Assembly: GCA_051439365.1 (NCBI GenBank)
Contig: JBFRWC010000193.1
Location: 1 to 8,493, forward strand
Direction: 5' to 3'
Origin: JAAHGY01 sp051439365
GTDB lineage: Bacteria; Cyanobacteriota; Cyanobacteriia; CAKZMO01
Length of the DNA: 8,493 nucleotides
Shown here: positions 1-5,612 of the stretch, piece by piece
Layout: each line of letters starts with the position of its first letter
Numbering within the stretch: the stretch's first letter is position 1
Program-made: the position numbers and the translations under genes
Notes under the pieces: model-generated
What the model was told of the DNA's origin: nothing
Database searches by the model: none
The model's input: the letters and a program-made list of their open reading frames with translations, nothing else

Positions 1-213
1 GAAACGGCTAGGGAACTGTTTGATTATCAAGGCCAAGTGATCAAGCAGGTGAGTGAAGACAAAGATTACTTGGTGGATAACCCCAATCGTCGCTGTCCGG
101 TGATTGAAAAAGCCCGCACTCAAATCGGCTATAACCCAGCCATCACCGTAGATGAAGGGCTACGTCGAGCATTGAGTTGGTACAAAGATAACTCTCAGGC
201 GGAGGATGCATAA
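1..213 (+). CDS. Extended-SDR sugar-nucleotide epimerase/dehydratase, C-terminal fragment
   Basis: Frame 1 is open from the window edge to TAA at 211-213 and gives the last 70 residues of a protein. The segment around NPNRRCPVIEKAR, followed by IGYNP and DEGLRRALSWY, is the C-terminal substrate-domain pattern of extended short-chain dehydrogenases acting on nucleotide sugars (UDP-glucuronate decarboxylases, 4-epimerases, dTDP-glucose dehydratases). The NAD-binding Rossmann part and the catalytic YxxxK lie upstream of the window, so the exact reaction cannot be told. The stop codon directly abuts the ATG of ugd, so the two are almost certainly co-transcribed and translationally coupled. A decarboxylase or epimerase acting on the UDP-glucuronate made by Ugd would fit, but this is inference from neighbourhood. 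Confidence 0.78.
   Translation, partial: ETARELFDYQGQVIKQVSEDKDYLVDNPNRRCPVIEKARTQIGYNPAITVDEGLRRALSWYKDNSQAEDA
201..206 (+). promoter_or_regulatory. Ribosome binding site for ugd
   Basis: GGAGGA lies 7 bases before the ATG at 214, inside the last codons of the upstream SDR gene. It supports the ATG at 214 as the true start and fits translational coupling, since the upstream TAA touches this ATG. Confidence 0.7.
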
Positions 214-1557
214 ATGAAAGTTTCTGTGGTTGGAACCGGGTATGTGGGTCTGGTGTCTGGGGTCTGTTTGGCCGAAAAGGGGCATCAAGTCACCTGCGTC
301 GATATTGATCAAGCGAAAGTCGATCGGATTAATGCTGGCGATCCCCCCATCTACGAAGATGGGTTGGAAGAATTGCTACAAAAGAATGTGGGCACAAATT
401 TAAAGGCCACGACCAATCTGCGTGATGCGGTCATGAATTCCCAACTCTCGTTAATTGCAGTGGGTACGCCGTTTGATGGCGAGGAAATCGATCTACGGTT
501 TATCAAAACTGTTGCTCAACAAATTGGTGAAATCCTCAAAGATAAAGAGGAGTACCATGTGGTGGTGGTCAAGAGTACTGTCGTCCCAGGCACATCTGAC
601 GAGGTGGTGTTGCCGATTGTGGAAGCGGCCTCTGGCAAGCTAGCCGGAGATGCCTTTGGCGTGGGCATGAACCCAGAATTCCTGAAAGAAGGGGAAGCGA
701 TCGCCGACTTCATGAACCCTGATCGCATTGTTCTCGGCGGAATTGATGCCAAGGCTCTCGCTGTCATGGAAGAACTCTATGCGGTGTTCCCTGGGGTGGA
801 TCAGCTCACCACCAACTGTAAGACCGCTGAGATGATCAAGTACACCGCCAATTCTCTCCTCGCCACAATGATCTCCTTTTCTAACGAAATCGGGAATCTT
901 TGTGCAGCAGTTGGGAAGATTGATGCAACCGAAGTGATGAAAGGGGTGCATTTGGACAAGCGATTGTCCCCCATTCTGCCCAATGGCGATCGCATCAAAC
1001 CCTCCTTTACCACCTACATTGAAGCAGGCTGTGGCTTTGGTGGGAGCTGTTTCCCGAAAGACGTAAAAGCCCTCAACGCCCACGGCATCAAATTTGGGGT
1101 ACCCATGAACTTGTTGTCTTCCGTCTTGGATGTGAATGCTAAGCAGCCTCAGCAAATGTTGAACCTGTTGAATCAGCATTTCCCTGACCTCAAGGGGGTC
1201 AAGGTTGCGGTCTTAGGCTTGGCTTTTAAGCCCGGTACCGACGATATGCGCGAGTCCCCGGCCATTCCCATCGTCAATTACCTGACCCAACACCAGGCCA
1301 ACGTCAAAGCCTTTGATCCCATTGCCCAACATGAAGCCCAGAAGCTTTTTGGTGACTCGATTACTTTTTCGGAGTCCTTGGAAGCGGCCATTGACGATGT
1401 GGAGGTCATTTTGCTGATCACCCGTTGGCCTCAGTTCTACAAGTTACCTGACTTGTTGGCTGGACTTGATCCTCAACCCTTATTGGTCGATGGTCGCCGC
1501 ATGATTGCCAAAGATAGCGTCAAGTTCTACGAAGGAATTGGCTTGAAAGCAAGTTAG
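214..1557 (+). CDS. ugd: UDP-glucose 6-dehydrogenase
   Basis: This 447-residue cytoplasmic enzyme of the UDP-glucose/GDP-mannose dehydrogenase family should oxidise UDP-glucose to UDP-glucuronate with two NAD+, supplying acidic sugars for exopolysaccharide or lipopolysaccharide. The N-terminal Rossmann domain starts with GTGYVGLV (residues 7-14), and STVVPGT lies at 121-127. NPEFLKEG (153-160) and the conserved lysine of IKYTAN (K209) precede the catalytic cysteine C279 in GGSCFPKD. The C-terminal UDP-binding domain carries FKPGTDDMRES (from residue 338). Length is normal for the family and all key residues are present. The start is fixed by a good ribosome binding site and the abutting upstream stop. 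GDP-mannose as substrate cannot be excluded from sequence alone, but the pairing with an epimerase/decarboxylase favours UDP-glucose. Confidence 0.95.
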   Translation: MKVSVVGTGYVGLVSGVCLAEKGHQVTCVDIDQAKVDRINAGDPPIYEDGLEELLQKNVGTNLKATTNLRDAVMNSQLSLIAVGTPFDGEEIDLRFIKTVAQQIGEILKDKEEYHVVVVKSTVVPGTSDEVVLPIVEAASGKLAGDAFGVGMNPEFLKEGEAIADFMNPDRIVLGGIDAKALAVMEELYAVFPGVDQLTTNCKTAEMIKYTANSLLATMISFSNEIGNLCAAVGKIDATEVMKGVHLDKRLSPILPNGDRIKPSFTTYIEAGCGFGGSCFPKDVKALNAHGIKFGVPMNLLSSVLDVNAKQPQQMLNLLNQHFPDLKGVKVAVLGLAFKPGTDDMRESPAIPIVNYLTQHQANVKAFDPIAQHEAQKLFGDSITFSESLEAAIDDVEVILLITRWPQFYKLPDLLAGLDPQPLLVDGRRMIAKDSVKFYEGIGLKAS

Positions 1558-1558
1558 T

Positions 1559-1595
1559 CCCTATGCTAGTTACGATAATCGTGACTAACATAGGG
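1559..1595 (+). terminator. Hairpin immediately after ugd (first of two)
   Basis: The arms CCCTATG...ACGAT (1559-1576) and ATCGT...CATAGGG (1578-1595) pair over almost 18 positions, with one C:A mismatch and one T:G wobble and a minimal loop. It begins one base after the ugd stop codon. There is no strong T-tract behind it, so a role as an RNA-stabilising 3' end is as likely as intrinsic termination. Confidence 0.55.
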
Positions 1596-1601
1596 AATTC
1601 T

Positions 1602-1638
1602 TTGATGGGATCAGGGATTATCTCCCTGATCCCATCAA
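1602..1638 (+). terminator. Perfect 16-bp hairpin after ugd (second of two)
   Basis: TTGATGGGATCAGGGA (1602-1617) is the exact reverse complement of 1623-1638, with a 5-base loop TTATC. It follows the first hairpin by 6 bases. Only a weak T-rich stretch (TTGATTT) follows on the plus strand. Together the two hairpins separate the sugar operon from the acetyltransferase gene. It could also be a dispersed palindromic repeat. Confidence 0.6.
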
Positions 1639-1691
1639 TTGATTTAAGGCGCGATCGCCCTCTAAGGTGATTTCCGAGAAAAGATATACCA

Positions 1692-2159
1692 ATGATCAGA
1701 CCCACTATCGCATCCGACTACAATGCTTTGATTGAGCTGGCTATTGCCTCCGGTCTGTTTGAACCGGAGCAAACCGAGTTACTTGCGGAAATGCTAAGGT
1801 CACCCGGAGAGGAAGACGTTTGGTTCACCGATGATGATGGCACGGATCCAGTTGGGGTCGCCTATCTGGCTCCTGAAAAAATGACCCACGGAACTTGGAC
1901 CCTTTACTGGATAGCAGTTCATCCTAGCCGACAGCGGCAAGGACGGGGAAAAGCGATCTTGAACTCTATTCAACAATGGCTAGTGGAGAGGGGCGATCGC
2001 ATTCTCTTAGTCGAGACCGCAGGGTCGGACGATTTCGACTACGTGCGGCAGTTTTATGTTGACAATGGATTTGAGCAAGAGGCTCGAATTCGTGATTTTT
2101 ACGACAATGGGGTTGATAAAATTATCTTCCGTCAGTCCCTTATGCAGCACGACACCTGA
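1692..2159 (+). CDS. GNAT-family N-acetyltransferase
   Basis: A 155-residue protein with a single Gcn5-related acetyltransferase domain, predicted cytoplasmic. Motif A is clear: the strand LYWIAVHP (71-78) is followed by the acetyl-CoA pyrophosphate-binding loop RQRQGRGK (80-87, pattern R/Q-x-x-G-x-G). Motif B appears as VRQFYVDNGF near residue 120, the usual Y-x-x-x-GF of the family. The N-terminus IRPTIASDYNAL is a typical GNAT first strand and helix, which supports the ATG at 1692, although only a weak purine-rich stretch precedes it. The acceptor cannot be predicted: amine, antibiotic, tRNA or protein substrates are all possible. It is separated from ugd by two hairpins and ends 18 bases before the stop of a converging gene, so it is probably transcribed alone. 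Confidence 0.9.
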   Translation: MIRPTIASDYNALIELAIASGLFEPEQTELLAEMLRSPGEEDVWFTDDDGTDPVGVAYLAPEKMTHGTWTLYWIAVHPSRQRQGRGKAILNSIQQWLVERGDRILLVETAGSDDFDYVRQFYVDNGFEQEARIRDFYDNGVDKIIFRQSLMQHDT

Positions 2160-2177
2160 CCCATTACGGCACCAGCA

Positions 2178-2630
2178 TCAAAAGGGTGTGATCCATCGGC
2201 GCTGCATGGCAACATTTAACACCATTGCCGTTATCCCGAACAGAGCCAAACTTTCACCGCAGGCAGCGGCAAAGGGCCAAAAATGTTGGGCGATGGCCGA
2301 CCCCGCATCCACTAGCGCCAACCCCCGCACCAGGGTAAAGGCTAACACCACGCCACTTTTGAGTTGGACATTGGTGTCTTGCCGCACGGCATAGCGATAA
2401 GTGAGGGCAAAGAGAGCCCCAGAGAGGGCGGCGATTCCTGTACTCACCAGGAGGGTGAGGTTGGTCAGACTCACAAATAGCATTGGTAGTGACGGAAATG
2501 TTCCAACCACAGACCACCGATGCAGCAACAAGATCCCCAAGCTGACGGTTCCAGCACAGAAACCACCAAGGACAGCGGCTTTAAGGGACATGATCCGCTC
2601 AGCGGCAGTGAAGTTAGAGGAAAAAGTCAT
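2178..2630 (-). CDS. Small membrane protein of unknown function, four predicted helices
   Basis: From the ATG at 2630 this gives 150 residues. Hydrophobic stretches lie at about 17-36, 50-76, 91-114 and 117-141, joined by short polar loops (for example YRYAVRQDTN, 78-87), so it should sit in a membrane with four helices. I do not recognise a named family; it looks like a conserved cyanobacterial hypothetical. An in-frame TTG at 2645 would add five residues and overlap the upstream gene by 10 bases. The ATG at 2630 leaves a 5-base gap after that gene's TAA (2636-2638) and is preferred; another ATG at 2591 is possible. No clear Shine-Dalgarno is seen, so translation is probably coupled to the flavin-binding-protein gene upstream. 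A joint role of the two is inference only. Confidence 0.7.
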   Translation of the reverse strand: MTFSSNFTAAERIMSLKAAVLGGFCAGTVSLGILLLHRWSVVGTFPSLPMLFVSLTNLTLLVSTGIAALSGALFALTYRYAVRQDTNVQLKSGVVLAFTLVRGLALVDAGSAIAQHFWPFAAACGESLALFGITAMVLNVAMQRRWITPF

Positions 2631-2635
2631 TTCAT

Positions 2636-3178
2636 TTAGCGACAATTGATTAAATCATCGAGTGAGAGTTGCACTTTAGTATCCACCAACTGCTTCCCAA
2701 TCGGTAGGCGATCGCCCGTCATCCATGCCTCCTGGGGCTGAAACCCATACATTCGCCGGGGAGAATCCCCCAGGTAATCCAACTCCGTCCGATCGGGTGG
2801 AGGACCACTCGCCTTCTGAAATAAAAGACTCATTTTTTCAGCCACTTGATCCTCCGGCAGCTCAGCGGCACTGCCAGAGAAATAAATCCCCTGGCCTGCA
2901 CCTTCCCTCACTTCTGAGTTGTAGATCGCGATCGCCACTCGACCGTTATTGCGGTAAAGATTCTGGGAATGGCGTGATTGAATCGCAGAAGACCAGTAAA
3001 GATTTAAGCCCTGATGACAGAAAAAGACAGGTGATGCCCAAGGGATGCCATCGGATGAACAGGTCGATAAAGTGCAATATCGATTCGTCTCCAGAATGTG
3101 CCATGCCCGTTCTAATATCTCGATAGGGCAGGGATTAAAAACACTAATCCAGTTATTTTCTTCGGTAGGAACAGACAT
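2636..3178 (-). CDS. Pyridoxamine 5'-phosphate oxidase-like FMN-binding protein
   Basis: A 180-residue protein of the PNPOx-like split-barrel superfamily. The barrel signature runs from about residue 33: RYCTLSTCSSDGIPWASPV (33-51) is the classic first hairpin with the x-S-x-DG-x-P-x-x-x-P pattern. It is followed by LYWSSAIQSRHSQNL, the usual phosphate-contacting SRH/SxKxxNL segment, then VAIAIYNSE and GIYFSGSA. Such proteins bind FMN, or sometimes F420 or heme, as dimers. Most, unlike true PdxH, do not make pyridoxal phosphate. The last 40 residues (from DSPRRMYGFQP) are family-specific. It is the first gene of a two-gene minus-strand unit with the membrane protein. The start at 3178 is the only plausible ATG before the domain. 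The substrate is unknown. Confidence 0.85.
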   Translation of the reverse strand: MSVPTEENNWISVFNPCPIEILERAWHILETNRYCTLSTCSSDGIPWASPVFFCHQGLNLYWSSAIQSRHSQNLYRNNGRVAIAIYNSEVREGAGQGIYFSGSAAELPEDQVAEKMSLLFQKASGPPPDRTELDYLGDSPRRMYGFQPQEAWMTGDRLPIGKQLVDTKVQLSLDDLINCR

Positions 3179-3194
3179 ATGAGTTAACGGGTGA

Positions 3195-3224
3195 TTTCTA
3201 GAGCAAGAATCCTCACTCTGGCAA
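3195..3224 (-). promoter_or_regulatory. Candidate promoter for the flavin-protein/membrane-protein pair
   Basis: Read on the minus strand, TTGCCA (3224-3219) and TAGAAA (3200-3195) are separated by 18 bases, a fair match to the -35 and -10 consensus. The expected start of transcription would lie about 10 bases before the ATG at 3178. The call rests only on consensus similarity. Confidence 0.3.
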
Positions 3225-3374
3225 TCCTATCAGCTAGGGCAACTTGACGACTAGGAAGGCAATATAAGCGCAGGGGCGATCGCCACAATCGCAAGATCAC
3301 TAGGCTGGCGGTCCAGCGTTTTATTCCAGCGGCTATGCTAGAGGCTAGTAGATACACAATTCATAGATTGACTG

Positions 3375-4076
3375 ATGGTTGATAGTATTTCCCGTCTTCA
3401 GCAAATTCCGCCCCTGGAAAATGGCGATCGCCTCAATCGCTACGAATTTGAGCGGCGCTACAATGCTATGCCCCGACTCAAAAAAGCCGAATTAGTTGAA
3501 GGAGTAGTTTATATGCCTGCGGCCCTCCGCTTCCAAAGTCATGGTCAACCCCACGGCGATATTATGGGTTGGCTCTGGACCTACAAAACCGCCACCCCTG
3601 GCGTGTTATTGGGAGATGCCCCAACCGTGCGACTAGATGCAGATAACGAACCCCAGCCTGATGCAGTGTTGATGATTGAGGCCCAGCGCGGTGGACAGGC
3701 TCGGCTGAGCGATGATGATTACGTTGAAGGGGCACCAGAGCTAGTGGCAGAGATTGCAGCCAGCAGTGTGGCGATTGACCTAGGGGATAAGCTGCACGCT
3801 TATCGGCGTAATGGCATCCGAGAATACCTGGTGTGGCAAGTATTTGACCAAAAAATTGATTGGTTCTGCTGGGAGAACGGTGACTATGTACTGCTGCCTC
3901 CAGATGATCAGGGAGTTGTCAGAAGTCGAGTATTTCCAGGGTTGTGGCTAGCAGTACAGGATTTGCTGGCGGGGAATATGGCTACGGTGTTGTCAGTTTT
4001 GCAAGCAGGGATAGCGTCTGAGGAACATGCTGCATTTGTCGAACGGCTTTCCCAACAGCGCGAAGTAGGCGATTAA
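3375..4076 (+). CDS. Uma2-family (DUF820) PD-(D/E)XK nuclease-like protein
   Basis: A 233-residue protein of the Uma2/DUF820 family, which is greatly expanded in cyanobacteria and has a restriction-endonuclease-like fold. The family landmarks are in order: LKKAELVEGVVYMP (35-48) with the conserved E42, EPQPDAVLM (92-100) with the probable metal-ligand D96, PELVAEI (121-127) with E126, and the helix DKLHAYRRNGIREYLVW (138-154). The tail after about residue 200 is helical and variable, as usual. Biological roles are largely unproven; some copies sit near mobile elements, but no transposon ends or partner genes are seen here. The start at 3375 keeps the common N-terminal PPLENGDRL segment; no good Shine-Dalgarno precedes it. 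It converges with moaE. Confidence 0.9.
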   Translation: MVDSISRLQQIPPLENGDRLNRYEFERRYNAMPRLKKAELVEGVVYMPAALRFQSHGQPHGDIMGWLWTYKTATPGVLLGDAPTVRLDADNEPQPDAVLMIEAQRGGQARLSDDDYVEGAPELVAEIAASSVAIDLGDKLHAYRRNGIREYLVWQVFDQKIDWFCWENGDYVLLPPDDQGVVRSRVFPGLWLAVQDLLAGNMATVLSVLQAGIASEEHAAFVERLSQQREVGD

Positions 4077-4167
4077 GAGCGAATGGGGGCGATGGGCGAT
4101 ACGCGCAGGCTTCGTCGTGAGTTCAGCCGAACGGCAGACTAACACTCTACACTGAACCAGAGGCCAA

Positions 4168-4680
4168 TCAGCCCATCGGTTGGTCCACTTCACAAGCTCC
4201 AATACTAACCCATGTGGTAGACCCATCTTCCCAGTGTTCCTTTTTCCAAATGGGAGCGTTGTGTTTGAGGGTGTCGATCGCGTACTTGCAGGCGGCGAAG
4301 GCTTCAGAACGATGGGGACAGCCAATGGCAATCAAGACACTGATTCCTCCAATGGTTAATTTGCCGATGCGGTGATGGATGACGACATGGGTGACATCGG
4401 GCCACTGGTTGCGGATGTCGGTGGCGATCGCTTCAAACACTCGAATTGCCATCGGCTCATAAGCTTGATATTCCAGAGCAATCACGGGCTGGCCATCAGT
4501 TTGGTTCCGCACCATCCCACTCATCATCACAATAGCCCCATTGGCACCATCATCAGCCTGTCGATACGCTTTATCTAACGAAAGGGGATCGGGGGTAATG
4601 ATGAGGTGATCAGGGGAGGTGTCGGGAGTGTAAAGAGGACTGGAAGACAGGGGAAAAGAGGTCGGCATACCAGAGGTCAT
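4168..4680 (-). CDS. moaE: Molybdopterin synthase catalytic (large) subunit MoaE
   Basis: MoaE, with thiocarboxylated MoaD, converts cyclic pyranopterin monophosphate (precursor Z) to molybdopterin in the cytoplasm. The family signatures are all present: GAIVMMSGMVRN (48-59), LEYQAYEPMA (69-78), HRIGKLTIGG (103-112), CPHRSEAF (121-128, conserved R124) and LKHNAPIWKKEHW (138-150). The two lysines seven residues apart, K139 and K146, match the catalytic pair known from E. coli MoaE (K119, K126). The protein is 170 residues against about 150 in E. coli. The excess is a Ser/Pro/Thr-rich N-terminus of about 24 residues, so the true start may be the ATG at 4668 or internal. No moaD or other molybdenum-cofactor gene is adjacent, so MoaD must be encoded elsewhere. 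In cyanobacteria the cofactor serves nitrate reductase among others. Confidence 0.93.
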   Translation of the reverse strand: MTSGMPTSFPLSSSPLYTPDTSPDHLIITPDPLSLDKAYRQADDGANGAIVMMSGMVRNQTDGQPVIALEYQAYEPMAIRVFEAIATDIRNQWPDVTHVVIHHRIGKLTIGGISVLIAIGCPHRSEAFAACKYAIDTLKHNAPIWKKEHWEDGSTTWVSIGACEVDQPMG

Positions 4681-4866
4681 AATGTTTAGATTAGCCTAAA
4701 GTCGGGGTTTCGCAGATCTTGAACGGGAGTCGTCCTTTATCTTCCTTCAGGACTCTACCAATGTTTAAGGTTGGCATCAGTTTCTTGATCAGAACCAGAA
4801 TCTATCCTTGAACAATCTCAGTTAATCTTATCAACGAATCTTAATCAACACATAAAATCTTCCTTT

Positions 4867-5379
4867 TCATGGATGACTCGCAAATCTGCTCAGTGGCCCG
4901 TCTACGGTAAAGGCAACCACCGTGTAAGGGTCGATGTGGTTCCCCGATTCCATTCCAGGCGAACCAATGGGCATTCCGGGAGTCGCAATCCCCGCGATCG
5001 CCGGAGTTTCAGTCAGTAACCGTTGCACATCTTCGGCAGGCACATGGCCCTCAATAATGTAGTTCCCTGCGATCGCCGTATGACACGTCCTCAACTCCTC
5101 AGGTATGCCATACCGCTGCTTCACCCCCGCCATGTCTGATGTAATCTCATCTTTGATCGTAAACCCAGCGGATTGCATATGCTCAATCCATTTGCCACAA
5201 CAACCACAAGTAGGGCTGCGAAACACCACAAGTTCCTGCCCCACAACAGCACGGGTGGGACGGGTGGTCTCCGTGAGAGCCATTGACGGATTGGCACACC
5301 CTACTAAGGCCAACCCTGTTACCACTCCAACAATACTCACACTAACAATTTTTATTATTTTGAAAATCGCTGATTTCAT
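4867..5379 (-). CDS. DUF411 copper-binding lipoprotein, CopG-like
   Basis: A 170-residue protein with a lipoprotein signal: basic start MKSAIFKIIK, a hydrophobic core (11-26), then the lipobox LVGC with C28 as the acylated cysteine, so it should be anchored on the outer face of a membrane. The DUF411 domain follows: LVVFRSPTCGCCGKW (50-64) with C58, C60 and C61, TCHTA (98-102) with C99 and H100, EGHVPAEDV (110-118), and PGMP plus SPGME near 134-144. In the characterised relative CopG of Pseudomonas, cysteines of this domain hold a copper cluster, and DUF411 genes commonly accompany copper-resistance genes. Here it diverges from a Cu(I)-ATPase gene, which strongly supports a copper role in the periplasm or thylakoid lumen. 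All motif cysteines are intact. The start ATG at 5379 lacks a clear ribosome binding site but gives a proper signal peptide. Confidence 0.88.
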   Translation of the reverse strand: MKSAIFKIIKIVSVSIVGVVTGLALVGCANPSMALTETTRPTRAVVGQELVVFRSPTCGCCGKWIEHMQSAGFTIKDEITSDMAGVKQRYGIPEELRTCHTAIAGNYIIEGHVPAEDVQRLLTETPAIAGIATPGMPIGSPGMESGNHIDPYTVVAFTVDGPLSRFASHP

Positions 5380-5494
5380 TAATATTTCAGTTGAATAGAG
5401 AAGAAGAACGGTAGAGAAGCGGTTTTCACCCTCGGGGCAACCGTTGATCGCAAACAGTCCATGGAACTGCCACTTTATATCGTACCTCCCATAC

Positions 5495-5526
5495 TGGACT
5501 CTCTAGCCGACTGGAGCGTTAAAAAT
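5495..5526 (+). promoter_or_regulatory. Candidate MerR/CueR-style promoter with dyad for the copper ATPase
   Basis: A -35-like TGGACT (5495-5500) and an AT-rich -10-like TAAAAA (5520-5525) are 19 bases apart, the over-long spacing typical of MerR-family promoters. The spacer region carries an imperfect dyad, ACTCTCTAG (5498-5506) against CTGGAGCGT (5511-5519), with 7 of 9 positions pairing. Both boxes are weak matches to consensus, so this is a suggestion rather than an identification. Confidence 0.25.
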
Positions 5527-5597
5527 AGGATAAGGAATTAGGATAAGAAAATTTCTGTATTCATCCTTGCCTCGATCGCGTCCCAATTCGCTCGCCT

Positions 5598-5603
5598 AAG
5601 GAG
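5598..5603 (+). promoter_or_regulatory. Ribosome binding site for the copper ATPase
   Basis: AAGGAG lies 9 bases before the ATG at 5613 and decides for that start over the in-frame ATG at 5628. Confidence 0.75.
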
Positions 5604-5612
5604 TCATAATTT

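Larger units (their letters stand above)
5380..5612. promoter_or_regulatory. Shared control region of the divergent copper genes
   Basis: These 233 bases separate the DUF411 gene and the copper-ATPase gene and hold no open frame I would defend. Elements seen: an ACCC-TC-GGGG core nested within CGGTT/AACCG arms (5420-5443), resembling the G/C-tract operators of CsoR-type copper sensors; the perfect 8-base palindrome TCCATGGA (5458-5465); a possible -10 TTATAT near 5475; an imperfect dyad between spaced -35/-10-like boxes (5495-5526); and a direct repeat of TAGGATAAG (5526-5534 and 5539-5547). No regulator gene lies in the window, so the sensor type is open. Confidence 0.55.

Noticed and set aside
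640..1179. A long minus-strand open frame (179 residues) inside ugd.
   Set aside because: It lies fully antisense to a gene with all family motifs; its translation has no recognisable domain and is a by-product of codon bias.
2731..2774. CCTGGGG and CCCCAGG inverted arms in the PNPOx-like gene.
   Set aside because: Seven-base arms 30 bases apart inside coding sequence are expected by chance.
2725..3126. A 133-residue plus-strand open frame opposite the PNPOx-like gene.
   Set aside because: Low-complexity, no domain, fully overlapped by a gene with a clear split-barrel signature.
3244..3268. TTGACG and TATAAG boxes as a promoter for the Uma2 gene.
   Set aside because: They are only 13 bases apart, too close for a standard sigma-70 promoter.
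3304..3325. A GCTGG-CGGT-CCAGC hairpin followed by GTTTTATT upstream of the Uma2 gene, resembling a terminator or attenuator.
   Set aside because: The stem is only 5 bp, the T-run is interrupted, and no plus-strand gene precedes it to terminate.
3375..4076. Uma2 gene as part of a mobile element or defence island.
   Set aside because: No inverted ends, target duplications, transposase, methylase or toxin-antitoxin partner are seen around it.
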